From Dryomyza anilis (lineage: Eukaryota > Arthropoda > Insecta > Diptera > Dryomyzidae), in the NCBI GenBank assembly GCA_951804985.1, contig OX638136.1:1262501-1326500 (forward strand): a stretch of DNA of 64,000 bases. Reading direction: 5' to 3'. The stretch's first letter is position 1. The number at the start of each line of letters is the position of its first letter. The position numbers and the translations under genes are program-made. Under the pieces are notes generated by a model that did not search any database, was not told where the DNA came from, and saw only the letters and a list, made by a program, of their open reading frames with translations. This document shows positions 1-10,044 of the stretch, piece after piece.

Positions 1-235
1 GACTTGTTTCGAGAACCTTCTACTCGTTTCGTGAATGACCCATGCTATTGGCATCTTATTCGCACTCATGTATTTTAATGTGCAGATCTTCCATCTCTTT
101 CTCGCACATTGCATAGTGCGCTGAATGATCTTCCGTCCCTTCCTAACACATTGCTTAGTGCGCTCAATTGTCTTGCGTCTCATTTATTATTGTTGATTTC
201 TTGCACAGTGGAGCAAATTACCTCTTTTCGTAACA
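1..235 (-). repeat. 3' LTR of G1 copy 1 (partial)
   Basis: Identical or nearly so to 7576-7810, the distal part of the G1 copy 2 LTR. It ends TTTTCGTAACA, the family's LTR terminus, directly next to the polypurine tract. The remainder lies outside the window. Confidence 0.88.
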
Positions 236-247
236 CTGCCCTCCACC
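236..247 (-). other. Polypurine tract of G1 copy 1
   Basis: Minus-strand GGTGGAGGGCAG abuts the LTR start TGTTACGAAAAGAGG. This is the expected plus-strand primer site of an LTR retrotransposon and it fixes the element's direction as minus. Confidence 0.75.
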
Positions 248-259
248 TAAATCTGTTAG

Positions 260-664
260 TCCCGAACAGATATCAATCCTCTGTCTCTCTATACGGCGCC
301 AACCTTTCTAAATGTACCACTTCATTTTTCTTCTAACGCCTGCAGTATTCTGAATCCGATACACGACATCGTTAATTCTTTTAATTATCTTGTATGGTCA
401 TTATCAGTGTGTTTGTAGCTTAGGGTATAAGCCTTTCTTCCTTTGTGGGTTATAGAACAAAAGAAGTTGTCCTTCTGTAAATCCTTCTGAATTTGTGCGC
501 AAGTCGTATCTGGCCTTCATCTTATCACTCGCAAATTATGTAGGCTGTCTTACAAACTGATGCACTTCGTTCATTTCTTCACTTTTTCTGAAAACATAAT
601 TGTGTACAGGAATTCTAGCTGAAGGACTGGCACCAAACTTTAAATCCGCAGGTAATCTTAAGTC
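260..664 (-). pseudogene. Integrase C-terminal remnant, G1 copy 1
   Basis: Conceptual translation with stops. Recognisable stretches include MNEVHQFVRQ, KMKARYDLRTNSEGF, GQLLLFYNPQRKKGL and INDVVYRIQNTAGVRRKMK, the tail of a Gypsy integrase (the region after the DDE core that ends in the small beta-barrel). It follows straight on from a truncated RNase H at 665, so the RNase H end, the zinc finger and the DDE core are deleted. Several TGA/TAA codons sit in a cluster near 400-410. It is non-functional. Confidence 0.75.
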
Positions 665-1789
665 TTATTTGTGGAAATTTTTCACACTTTCGATTACAGC
701 AAGAAGCTCCCTCCTGGTGACACAGTAATTTCGCTTGGGTTTGGACAATGTTTTACTGTAGTATGCGATCACTTTTTTTTGTCCATTGATCACTTGAGAG
801 AGAACTCCGCCGATTCCGTATCCACTCGCATCCGTATCAAGTATAAATTTCTCACCTGAAATTGGATACGCAAGAATTGGTGCCGTGCACAGCAGACCTT
901 TTAATTTCAAAAACGACCTTTCTTGATCATTGCCCCATTGAAATGCGCGGTTCTTTCTTGTCAACTCATGAAGACTGCTTACAACATTGGCAAAACCTGG
1001 AACAAATCGTTTGTAGTATGTACATAGCCCCAAGAAACTTCGTAGGTCATGTAGATTTTGCGGTCTGGGCCACTCCTTGACTGCAACTATTTTATCCTTA
1101 TCGGTATGCACTCCTTCCGTGGTAACTCGATGACCCCGATACTTGACTTCTTTCTTGAAAAGTGAGCATTTCTTTGGGCTAAGTTGTAGACCCGCATTTT
1201 TCAATCGAAGGAATACTTCCTCTAGATTTCTTAGATGTTCTTTGAAATACTTGCTCATAACAATTATGTCATCAAGGTATACTAGGCATGTTTTTCAGTG
1301 TAAACCTTTTAATACGTGCTCCATTAACCGCTCGAATGTTGCTGGGGCATTACATAGTCCAAGCGGCATTTCCAAAAATTGCCATAGTCCATCTCCAGTA
1401 CTGAATGCGGTCTTCTCTCGATCTTTCTTATCGATTTCTACTTGCCAGTAACCGCTTTGCAAGTCCAACGTGGAAAACCACTTAGCATTAGATAGTGTAT
1501 CCAAGGTGTCATCGATTCTTGGCAATGGATTACTATCTTTTATTGTGACATCATTAAGTTTTCGGTAGCCAACGCAGAACCGAGTACTACCGTCCTTCTT
1601 TTTCACCAATACTACTGGTGAACTCCATGGACTCTCAGATGGTTCCACCATGTCATTTGTGTGCATTTCTTCAAACAAATGTGATACTTCGTTTGGGTTA
1701 GAATCACCGATGTTTACAATGGAAGTTCTGCCATCCTTTTGGCCCTTTTCAGCAAATATACACCGATATTTGTCAAGTAGCTGTTGCAC
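665..1789 (-). pseudogene. Reverse transcriptase and partial RNase H, G1 copy 1
   Basis: RT domain with KKKDGSTRFCVGYRKLN, FSTLDLQSGYWQ (first catalytic Asp), LGLCNAPATFERLM and VYLDDIIV (catalytic Asp pair), then the thumb (RGHRVTTEGVHTDKDK) and the RNase H start (FILDTDASGYGIGGVL, catalytic Asp). A single in-frame TGA near 1292-1294 separates the two open stretches, just before the YLDD motif. RNase H stops soon after RRELLAVIESVK. This is a Ty3/Gypsy Pol by motif content. The stop and the missing RNase H end make it inactive. Confidence 0.93.
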
Positions 1790-1809
1790 TTGGCAGTCAA
1801 ATCCTTCGT

Positions 1810-2525
1810 CTACTCATTTATAAACCTGTAAGTAGATTGTTTGTTTATTTGCGATGTGCCGTAGTCTCTTGATGGATTTGACTCACAATTTATAATCGCT
1901 GATGCCTCTTGACACTGGCCTATCACTGTTCCTTTTTTAATTAATTTCGACGAGTTTTCCATGTTTAGAACTCTTATTGAAACAACTTTGTCTTTTGTCG
2001 CTTCTACTAATGTTCTTCCGATAACAATATTACTTCTGCTCATTTGCTCATCATTCGCTTCTATAACCCACAACTTGCTTATCCCAAAATCTCCATTTAA
2101 TTTCGCCAAACAATTGCTTCTGAATTAGGTGTTTTTTTTCTATTTTTATGAGTAATAACTTGTTTAATTTTCGGGCATTGGTCACAATCAATGTTTAGTT
2201 GGATCTCCGTGTTGGCATAACTCAAAATTTTCCTTGTTAAATCTAGTGTGAAACCGTTTCTTATCATGAAGTCCATGCCAAGTATTATTACGTCTACTAT
2301 TTCCGCCACTATAAAATCATGCTTAACTGTCGTAGGCCAATAGTGATTTCCTCGGTAATTTTTCCTCTGATTGGAACCTCTTCACCTGTCGCTGTTTGCA
2401 ATCTTATTCCGATAAGCGGCTCTATTTCGTCCCTAACAAGGTTACTTCTTATTATTGAGTGTGAAGCTCCTGTATCCAACGTTACCATATATGCTACACA
2501 ATCAATTAGCCCCTTGACAGTTAAA
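1810..2525 (-). pseudogene. Aspartic protease and protease-RT linker, G1 copy 1
   Basis: The retroviral-type protease is read in two frames. VTLDTGASHSIIRSN carries the catalytic DTGA, encoded at 2465-2476, and a second frame carries IILGMDFMIRNG, the flap-distal helix motif. A frameshift lies near 2310 between them. The linker (KLWVIEANDEQMSRSNIVI) follows before RT. The protease would release Gag and Pol products. It is probably dead because of the frameshift. Confidence 0.8.
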
Positions 2526-2797
2526 CTATTCGACTTTCGAGCAATTTGTGAAATGGAGATTCTGGGGCAATCGGTTATGGGAGTCAGATCGTGCCCGCAG
2601 AACTGACTCGCTTTTGTTTAAAGTTTGATAAAAATTTACGCTATTTTGGACATGATCCTGTCTTTCTTCATGTCTGGGTTCATCTGCAGATTGATTTATT
2701 GAGCGTTTGCGTTTTTTACGACAGTCACGTGCTAGATGAGTCACAGTTGTAACATTTACCTTTGAATTGCGTATTTTTGTTGGCTGATGTGTGTATA
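2526..2797 (-). pseudogene. Gag C-terminus with broken zinc knuckle, G1 copy 1
   Basis: HLARDCRKKRKR is the second half of a CCHC knuckle followed by a basic tail. The first half (KCYNC) lies just upstream in another frame, and residues between them are lost, as in copy 2. The coding sequence is cut at 2797 by the junction with the inverted-duplication arm. The open frame continuing to 2948 beyond the junction is unrelated sequence. Confidence 0.75.
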
Positions 2798-2928
2798 TTA
2801 CGTAATAGGAATAGATTTTATCGCAGGTTGTTCCGAAAATAACAACTTCCAGAACTACATTTATTTGGAATGCAAAGATAAAAAGTCGTCCCACGTTCGT
2901 TTCTAGTGATATGATTTTAGGAATCACT

Positions 2929-3603
2929 TTATATTCGAGAGTTCTCAAGAGTACACAAATTTAACTTTATCGGTTGAATATGGAAATATGAGAGATAATC
3001 AAACAAAGTTCCGTATCTTCATCCAATTCTACAGCAACTGATTCTAGAATAACATCTCTCTTGGTACTGTCGGCCCAGCAACGAGAACAACTTCACATTG
3101 AGTTCCGATAAAAAAACGTTGTTCCACGTTCTCTTCTTTTAGAATATATTTCAGAATCATCAAAAACGTTTCAAAACCTCTTTGAAAATTTTATTTAAGC
3201 AAATTAATGTTGGCTGCGTATTTTAAATCAACATTTCAAACAAAATTAATCGTGTTATAGGATATTTATATTCGAGAGTTCTCAAGAGTACACAAATTTA
3301 ACTTTATCGGTTGAATATGGAAATATGAGAGATAATCAAACAAAGTTCCGTATCTTCATCCAATTCTACAGCAACTGATTCTAGAATAACATCTCTCTTG
3401 GTACTGTCGGCCCAGCAACGAGAACAACTTCACATTGAGTTCCGATAAAAAAACGTTGTTCCACGTTCTCTTCTTTTAGAATATATTTCAGAATCATCAA
3501 AAACGTTTCAAAACCTCTTTGAAAATTTTATTTAAGCAAATTAATGTTGGCTGCATATTTTAAATCAACATTTCAAACAAAATTAATCGTGTTATAGGAT
3601 ATT
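2929..3603. repeat. 338-bp tandem duplication in the left arm
   Basis: Two nearly identical units, starting at about 2929 and about 3267, each beginning TATATTCGAGAGTTCTC and ending near GTGTTATAGGATATTT. The mirrored right arm (14090-14400) has only one unit, so the duplication came after the arms separated, or was lost on the right. Confidence 0.88.
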
Positions 3604-3718
3604 TCGCGAATTTAGTAAGTACTTAATAATTTAAGTTTAAAATATTATAGTTAATAGTTCGTTGGCTCATATGGTTGGTGGGCAGGAAGTCACTATCTTG
3701 GATGGGGACAATGAACAT

Positions 3719-3977
3719 CAATAAAAAGTACAAGTTCAGGAGCAAACGTTGCCTTCAAAATATTTATTTTTTTAATACATTTTAAACATTCCTGATTGTA
3801 TATAATTAATTAATAAAAATCATCTGTAAAATTTTATTTACATTTGTATCAATAAAAAGTACAAGTTCAGGAGCAAACGTTGCCTTCAAAATATTTTATT
3901 TTTTAATACATTTTAAACATTCCTGATTATATATAATTAATTAAAAAATTAACTGTAAAATTTTATTTACATTTGTA
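3719..3977. repeat. ~130-bp tandem pair
   Basis: Two units begin ATCAATAAAAAGTACAAGTT and end in ATTTACATTTGTAT. Both are also present in the mirrored arm (13677-13955), so this pair predates the inverted duplication. Confidence 0.85.
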
Positions 3978-4854
3978 TGGTATTCAAATACTAAATTGTA
4001 TTATATGGGAACAATGTTAGAAAGTGGTTCCAAAAGTCATTCCTTAGCAACCATTTTTAGAAGTAGTTACAAAAGTCATTCAATCGGGCGTTATTCCAAA
4101 ACTACGTTTTTTGGACCGGGAGAAAAGTTGTTCAACGAGTAAAGAGAGAAATTTAAAGAGAGTAATTAAAGTGGTTGCAAACAGTGTTGCCAGAAATTTT
4201 TTTTGAAAAACATTTTATTTTCGGAATAAAAAAACTTTTTTTTGCGAGAAAAAACTTGAACTATAAAAAGACTCAGAATTACTAACTATTCTACACTGTT
4301 CTAATTTTTAAAATATAGGTACACAGTATTCGTTTAAAGTTATATAAGTTTAAATTGCTTTTATTTAAGTCCCATATAGTATTTTATACTTTTTTTATTC
4401 TGTAAAATTGGGGGTTATGACTGGAATTGGAACATTACCCAAATGGATTTATTCCAACAATTTGTAATTTTGATCAAAATGAAATATTAAAAAAGCTTAT
4501 ACGACAAAAAATTATAAAAAAGCAAATGGGAAAATTAGGTTTTAGAAAACTTTCATCAATAGGAATACAAAAAAATTTTGAATTCCACAAAAATTAATAA
4601 ATATTGTCGATTTTAGAAACCAAATGTCGTTTTTAACTAAAAAAAAATTTACAAAAATTAAAAATATGATTTTGTTAATTTTCTGGGTAACAGAAAACCT
4701 GACTATCCAGTCTAAATCAGCACCAGCGAATTATATAAATGTGCCGTATTGGGTGTACAATTACAAAATTTGTAAGGTTCCGACCATGTTTTCTTTAGGA
4801 ATTCTTCGGACGAAGAATCCCACTTAAGGTGGGAATTTCAAATTTGTTTATAAT

Positions 4855-5110
4855 TATACCCTACACCTATGAGGTACAGGGTATATTAACTTTGTGCATA
4901 TATTGTAACGCCCCTTAGGAGGCGTGTCCGGTATGGAAAAGTATATATATTCTTGATCAGCATCACTACCCGAGTTCGTTTAGCCATGTCCGTCTGTCTG
5001 TCTGTCCGTCTTGCTGTCTTGCTGTCCGAATACAGAATAACTTGAGAAATACTGATCAGAATGCGATGAAATTTCGTCTCAATATACAATTATAAATTTG
5101 ATCTGTTGAG
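4855..5110 (+). mobile_element. DINE-1/Helentron-like element, 5' part
   Basis: It begins TATACCCTACACC, has the short foldback head ending GGGTATATT, then GGTATGGAAAAGTATATATA, ATTCTTGATCAGCATCAC and GCCATGTCCGTCTGTCTGTC. This is the classical DINE-1 (INE-1) core of flies, a non-autonomous Helitron-like family. The typical GTCGG...CCGAC hairpin end is not visible here, so the 3' boundary is uncertain. Confidence 0.75.
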
Positions 5111-5124
5111 TGTATATATTTTAA

Positions 5125-5540
5125 ATTAAAAATGTGTGAAAAAAATATCATTTTTCAACAATATAATCACATATAACGACGGTATACCTTTTCCCATTAT
5201 GTGTTTTATATTTATTGCTAGGTTACGACGCTTTCTTTCGACTATATTTAAAATTTTGGAAATCATACTCCCAATACTAAAGTTATAAATAATTTAATTT
5301 ATGTAAACGTGCGTTTTATCGATGTTAAAATTTTAACAATAGTTCTGGAAACTGTATTTTATTGGAGCACTTTTCCTAAAATTTTGTGAATTTACTCCTT
5401 AAACTTTGGAAGATATTCAACTTTTCCCATGAAGCCAACTTATGTTTTTTAGATCGCCAAAGACAGAAAATCCAAGTTCGCGACCTCTAAACATCAATCG
5501 ATTTTGGACAAAAGGCACGTGTGTGTCTTTTCCAACTTTT
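5125..5540 (+). repeat. Dispersed repeat R3, copy 1
   Basis: Matches 12180-12600 (inverted, part of the mirrored arm) and, at clearly lower similarity, 15165-15745. Shared blocks are CACTTTTCCTAAAATTTTGTG, CTTTTCCCATGAAG, ATCAATCGATTTTGGA and GGCACGTGTGTGTCTTTTC. No coding potential was recognised. It may be the body of a non-autonomous element that includes the DINE-like head just upstream. Confidence 0.7.
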
Positions 5541-5572
5541 ATATTGTGTTGGCGTATATATAAATGTATATA

Positions 5573-5573
5573 A

Positions 5574-5658
<85 letters not shown>
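5573..5658. repeat. (TA)n microsatellite
   Basis: Long uninterrupted TA array ending directly at the first base of a G1 LTR (TGTTACG at 5659). The mirrored array at 12081-12127 is shorter. Confidence 0.98.
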
Positions 5659-6179
5659 TGTTACGAAAAGAGGTAATTTGCAATATGAGACGCAAGACAA
5701 TTCAGGGCACTAAGCAATGTGTTAGAAAGAGACGGAAAATCATTCAGCGCACTATGCAATGTGCGAGAAAGATGTGGATGATCAGCACATTAAAACACAT
5801 GAGTGCGCATGAGATGCCAATAGCATGCGTCATTCACTAAACGAGTATAAGGTTCTCGAAACAAGTCTAAGCTTGTCGAAACGTGTCGAATCTTGTCTAA
5901 ACGTGTCGAACTGATGCCTGCAGTATATAAGTGTATTTCAGTTGTGATTTAATAGTGAATTAGTGCGTCTCGTGAGTAAACATTGTAAAGATAAATTGTA
6001 GTAATTCAGCATTTGATATAAGTGATTATTCTTTAAGTTGTTATTTAAATTAATAAAGTTAATTAATACTAGTTGAAATAATACTAGTTAAAACCAAATA
6101 TAAGTGCGTTTTTATTTTGTACACAATCCAGCGATACGAACTCGTAGAACAGCTTTCCGTAGAAAGAATTTTCGTAATA
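5659..6179 (+). repeat. G1-family LTR, sense on plus strand
   Basis: Starts TGTTACGAAAAGAGG and ends TTTTCGTAATA, where the other copies have CGTAACA. It contains a TATATAAG box (5934-5941) and AATAAA (6052-6057), so it carries a potential promoter and polyadenylation signal. It is the mirrored counterpart of the LTR at 11545-12080, sharing its diagnostic differences (ATTTGATATAAGTG, AGTAAACATTG). No G1 interior follows it. Confidence 0.9.
5934..5941 (+). promoter_or_regulatory. LTR TATA box
   Basis: TATATAAG conserved in every G1 LTR that retains this region (also at 7532-7539 and 11788-11795 on the minus strand). Position and conservation suggest the retrotransposon's core promoter. Activity is inferred. 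Confidence 0.5.
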
Positions 6180-6395
6180 AGGAAGGAAGGGACGGAAGAT
6201 CATTCAGCGCACTATGCAATGTGCGAGAAAGAGATGGAAGATCTGCACATAAAAATACATGAGTGCGAATAAGATGCCAATAGCATGGGTCATTCACGAA
6301 ACGAGTAGAAGGTTCTCGAAACAAGTCGAAGCTTGTCGAAACGTGTCGAACTGATGCATGTAGTATATAAGGGAGCCGCATCAGAGGTACAGCAC

Positions 6396-6401
<6 letters not shown>
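6180..6401 (+). repeat. G1 LTR fragment, sense on plus strand
   Basis: Internal LTR piece from GGAAGGAAGGGACGGAAG through the TATA region, ending where a (TA)n array begins. With the preceding LTR end it mirrors 6720-6950: the same abnormal junction (CGTAA.AAGGAAGGAAGG) occurs there in the opposite orientation. Confidence 0.88.

Positions 6402-6483
<82 letters not shown>
6402..6483. repeat. (TA)n microsatellite
   Basis: Long TA array between a truncated LTR piece and the start of the next LTR (TGTAACGAAAATTC at 6484). It lies near the centre of a local palindrome. Confidence 0.98.
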
Positions 6484-6487
<4 letters not shown>

Positions 6488-6942
6488 AACGAAAATTCTT
6501 TCTACGGAAAGCTGTTCTATGAGTTCGTATCGCTGGATTGTGTACAAAATAAAAACGCACTTATATTTGATTTTAACTAGTATTATTTCAACTAGTATTA
6601 ATTAACTTTATTAATTTAAATAACAACTTAAAGAATAATCACTTATATCGATTGCTTAATTACTACAATTTATTTTTACAATGTTCACTCACGAGACGCA
6701 CTAGTTCACTATTAAATCACAACTGAAGTACAGTGCCTCAGATGCGCGGCCTTATATACTGCAGGCATCAGCTCGACACGTTTCGACAAGCTTTGACTTG
6801 TTTCGAGAACCTTCTACTCGTTTCGTGAATGACCCATGCTATTGGCATCTTATTCGCACTCATGTATTTTAATGTGCAGATCTTCCATCTCTTTCTCGCA
6901 CATTGCATAGTGCGCTGAATGATCTTCCGTCCCTTCCTTCCT
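6484..6942 (-). repeat. G1 LTR, truncated
   Basis: Plus-strand reading TGTAACGAAAATTCTTTC to CCGTCCCTTCCTTCCT. This is an LTR lacking the last ~100 bases, followed at once by another LTR start. The right part is the inverted copy of 6180-6401. Confidence 0.88.
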
Positions 6943-7197
6943 TGTTACGAAAATTCGTTCTACGGAAAGCTGTTCTATGAGTTCGTATCGCTGGATTGTG
7001 TACAAAATAAAAACGCACTTATATTTGGTTTTAACTAGTATTATTTCAACTAGTATTAATTAACTTTATTAATTTAAATAACAACTTAAAGAATAATCAC
7101 TTATATCGATTGCTTAATTACTACAATTTATCTTTACAATGTTCACTCACGAGACGCACTAGTTCACTATTAAATCACAACTGAAGTACAGTGCCTC

Positions 7198-7198
<1 letters not shown>
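6943..7198 (-). repeat. G1 LTR, truncated second unit
   Basis: Starts TGTTACGAAAATTCG and breaks off at GTGCCTCATG, where a (TA)n array takes over. It is the second of three consecutive LTR copies in the same direction (6484, 6943, 7266). Confidence 0.88.

Positions 7199-7257
<59 letters not shown>
7199..7257. repeat. (TA)n microsatellite
   Basis: TA array between a truncated LTR and the full LTR starting at 7266. Confidence 0.98.
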
Positions 7258-7260
<3 letters not shown>

Positions 7261-7265
7261 AATAT

Positions 7266-7810
7266 TGTTACGAAAATTCTTTCTACGGAAAGCTGTTCTA
7301 TGAGTTCGTATCGCTGGATTGTGTACAAAATAAAAACGCACTTATATTTGGTTTTAACTAGTATTATTTCAACTAGTATTAATTAACTTTATTAATTTAA
7401 ATAACAACTTAAAGAATAATCACTTATATCGATTGCTTAATTACTACAATTTATCTTTACAATGTTCACTCACGAGACGCACTAGTTCACTATTAAATCA
7501 CAACTGAAGTACAGTGCCTCAGATGCGCGGCCTTATATACTGCAGGCATCAGCTCGACACGTTTCGACAAGCTTTGACTTGTTTCGAGAACCTTCTACTC
7601 GTTTCGTGAATGACCCATGCTATTGGCATCTTATTCGCACTCATGTATTTTAATGTGCAGATCTTCCATCTCTTTCTCGCACATTGCATAGTGCGCTGAA
7701 TGATCTTCCGTCCCTTCCTAACACATTGCTTAGTGCGCTCAATTGTCTTGCGTCTCATTTATTATTGTTGATTTCTTGCACAGTGGAGTAAATTACCTCT
7801 TTTCGTAACA
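7266..7810 (-). repeat. 3' LTR of G1 copy 2
   Basis: 545 bp with inverted ends TGTTACGAAAA...TTTTCGTAACA. It carries a minus-strand TATATAAG box (7532-7539) and AATAAA (7388-7393). Short CGTTTCGA-type repeats lie upstream of the TATA box and may be regulatory. Confidence 0.92.
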
Positions 7811-7822
7811 CTGCCCTCCACC
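7811..7822 (-). other. Polypurine tract of G1 copy 2
   Basis: Minus-strand GGTGGAGGGCAG directly before the 3' LTR, the same as in copy 1. Confidence 0.75.
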
Positions 7823-7834
7823 TAAATCTGTTAG

Positions 7835-8239
7835 TCCCGAACAGATATCAATCCTCTGTCTCTCTATACGGCGCCAACCTTTCTAAATGTACCACTTCAT
7901 TTTTCTTCTAACGCCTGCAGTATTCTGAATCCGATACACGACATCGTTAATTCTTTTAATTATCTTGTATGGTCATTATCAGTGTGTTTGTAGCTTAGGG
8001 TATAAGCCTTTCTTCCTTTGTGGGTTATAGAACAAAAGAAGTTGTCCTTCTGTAAATCCTTCTGAATTTGTGCGCAAGTCGTATCTGGCCTTCATCTTAT
8101 CACTCGCAAATTATGTAGGCTGTCTTACAAACTGATGCACTTCGTTCATTTCTTCACTTTTTCTGAAAACATAATTGTGTACAGGAATTCTAGCTGAAGG
8201 ACTGGCACCAAACTTTAAATCCGCAGGTAATCTTAAGTC
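7835..8239 (-). pseudogene. Integrase C-terminal remnant, G1 copy 2
   Basis: Same content and same stop cluster as 260-664: KMKARYDLRTNSEGF, NPQRKKGL, VVYRIQNTAGVRRKMK. The shared stops show both copies descend from an already inactive ancestor. Confidence 0.75.
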
Positions 8240-9308
8240 TTATTTGTGGAAATTTTTCACACTTTCGATTACAGCAAGAAGCTCCCTCCTGGTGACACAG
8301 TAATTTCGCTTGGGTTTGGACAATGTTTTACTGTAGTATGCGATCACTTTTTTTTGTCCATTGATCACTTGAGAGAGAACTCCGCCGATTCCGTATCCAC
8401 TCGCATCCGTATCAAGTATAAATTTCTCACCTGAAATTGGATACGCAAGAATTGGTGCCGTGCACAGCAGACCTTTTAATTTCAAAAACGACCTTTCTTG
8501 ATCATTGCCCCATTGAAATGCGCGGTTCTTTCTTGTCAACTCATGAAGACTGCTTACAAGATTGGCAAAACCTGTACATAGCCCCAAGAAACTTCGTAGG
8601 TCATGTAGATTTTGCGGTCTGGGCCACTCCTTGACTGCAACTATTTTATCCTCATCGGTATGCACTCCTTCCGTGGTAACTCGATGACCCCGATACTTGA
8701 CTTCTTTCTTGAAAAGTGAGCATTTCTTTGGGCTAAGTTGTAGACCCGCATTTTTCAATCGAAGGAATACTTCCTCTAGATTTCTTAGATGTTCTTTGAA
8801 ATACTTGCTCATAACAATTATGTCATCAAGGTATACTAGGCATTAACCGCTCGAATGTTGCTGGGGCATTGCATAGTCCAAACGGCATTACCAAAAATTG
8901 CCATAGTCCATCTCCAGTACTGAATGCGGTCTTCTCTCGATCTTTCTTATCGATTTCTTCTTGCCAGTAACCGCTTTGCAAGTCCAACGTGGAAAACCAC
9001 TTAGCATTAGATAGTGTATCCAAGGTGTCATCGATTCTTGGCAATGGATTACTATCTTTTATTGTGACATCATTAAGTTTTCGGTAGCCAACGCAGAACC
9101 GAGTACTACCGTCCTTCTTTTTCACCAATACTACTGGTGAACTCCATGGACTCTCAGATGGTTCCACCATGTCATTTGTGTGCATTTCTTCAAACAAATG
9201 TGATACTTCGTTTGGGTTAGAATCACCGATGTTTACAATGGAAGTTCTGCCATCCTTTTGGCCCTTTTCAGCAAATATACACCGATATTTGTCAAGTAGC
9301 TGTTGCAC
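8240..9308 (-). pseudogene. Reverse transcriptase and partial RNase H, G1 copy 2
   Basis: Same domains as copy 1 (FSTLDLQSGYWQ, MPFGLCNAPATFERLM, DTDASGYGIGGVL). Two private deletions: 35 nt just before the YLDD motif (near 8843), a frameshift flanked by the microhomology ATG, and an in-frame 21-nt loss near 8572 that removes seven residues of the thumb/connection (YYKRFVP in copy 1). The catalytic YLDD sequence is still present in the DNA but out of frame. Confidence 0.92.
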
Positions 9309-9328
9309 TTGGCAGTCAAATCCTTCGT

Positions 9329-10044
9329 CTACTCATTTATAAACCTGTAAGTAGATTGTTTGTTTATTTGCGATGTGCCGTAGTCTCTTGATGGATTTGA
9401 CTCACAATTTATAATCGCTGATGCCTCTTGACACTGGCCTATCACTGTTCCTTTTTTAATTAATTTCGACGAGTTTTCCATGTTTAGAACTCTTATTGAA
9501 ACAACTTTGTCTTTTGTCGCTTCTACTAATGTTCTTCCGATAACAATATTACTTCTGCTCATTTGCTCATCATTCGCTTCTATAACCCACAACTTGCTTA
9601 TCCCAAAATCTCCATTTAATTTCGCCAAACAATTGCTTCTGAATTAGGTGGTTTTTTTCTATTTTTATGAGTAATAACTTGTTTAATTTTCGGGCATTGG
9701 TCACAATCAATATTTAGTTGGATCTCCGTGTTGGCATAACTCAAAATTTTCCTTGTTAAATCTAGTGTGATACCGTTTCTTATCATGAAGTCCATGCCAA
9801 GTATTATTTCGTCTACTATTTCCGCCACTATAAAATCATGCTTAACTGTCGTAGGCCAATAGTGATTTCCTTGGTAATTTTTCCTCTGATTGGAACCTCT
9901 TCACCTGTCGCTGTTTGCAATCTTATTCCGATAAGCGGCTCTATTTCGTCCCTAACAAGGTTACTTCTTATTATTGAGTGTGAAGCTCCTGTATCCAACG
10001 TTACCATATATGCTACACAATCAATTAGCCCCTTGACAGTTAAA
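9329..10044 (-). pseudogene. Aspartic protease and linker, G1 copy 2
   Basis: DTGA encoded at 9984-9995, then IILGMDFMIRNG in another frame (9616-9828), and the linker KLWVIEANDEQMSRSN (9329-9628). The frameshift between the protease halves is shared with copy 1. Confidence 0.8.

Larger units (their letters stand above)
1..2797 (-). mobile_element. Ty3/Gypsy element, family G1 copy 1 (truncated)
   Basis: Minus-strand Gypsy-type retrotransposon. Reading from 2797 down to 1 there are the end of Gag, an aspartic protease, RT, part of RNase H, the C-terminal end of integrase, a polypurine tract and the 3' LTR, which runs off the window. It matches 7576-10312 (G1 copy 2) almost base for base. It ends abruptly at 2797 inside Gag, where the sequence switches to the left arm of a large inverted duplication. 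The RNase H end and integrase core are missing in both copies, so that loss came before the duplication. Confidence 0.9.
2798..6179 (+). repeat. Left arm of a ~3 kb inverted duplication
   Basis: This stretch is the reverse complement of 11545-14537. Shared landmarks in order are ATATTACGTAATAGGAATAG at the outer edge, the GTTCTCAAGAGTACAC block, a ~130-bp tandem pair, a 67-codon frame (4624-4827, mirrored at 12849-13052), a DINE-like head, an R3 repeat, a (TA)n array and a G1 LTR. The left arm alone has a second copy of a ~338-bp unit. No protein family is recognisable in the non-LTR part. It could be an old duplicated segment or an assembly artefact. Confidence 0.88.

Noticed and set aside
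4624..4827. 67-codon frame conserved in both arms (mirror at 12849-13052)
   Set aside because: Conservation is explained by the recent inverted duplication. The protein resembles nothing and is mostly low complexity.
5417..5840. Open frames rich in Tyr-Ile repeats at 5417-5840, 6333-6605, 7159-7386, 11767-12287, 57173-57379 and 59215-59457
   Set aside because: They are translations of (TA)n arrays extended into LTR sequence, not proteins.
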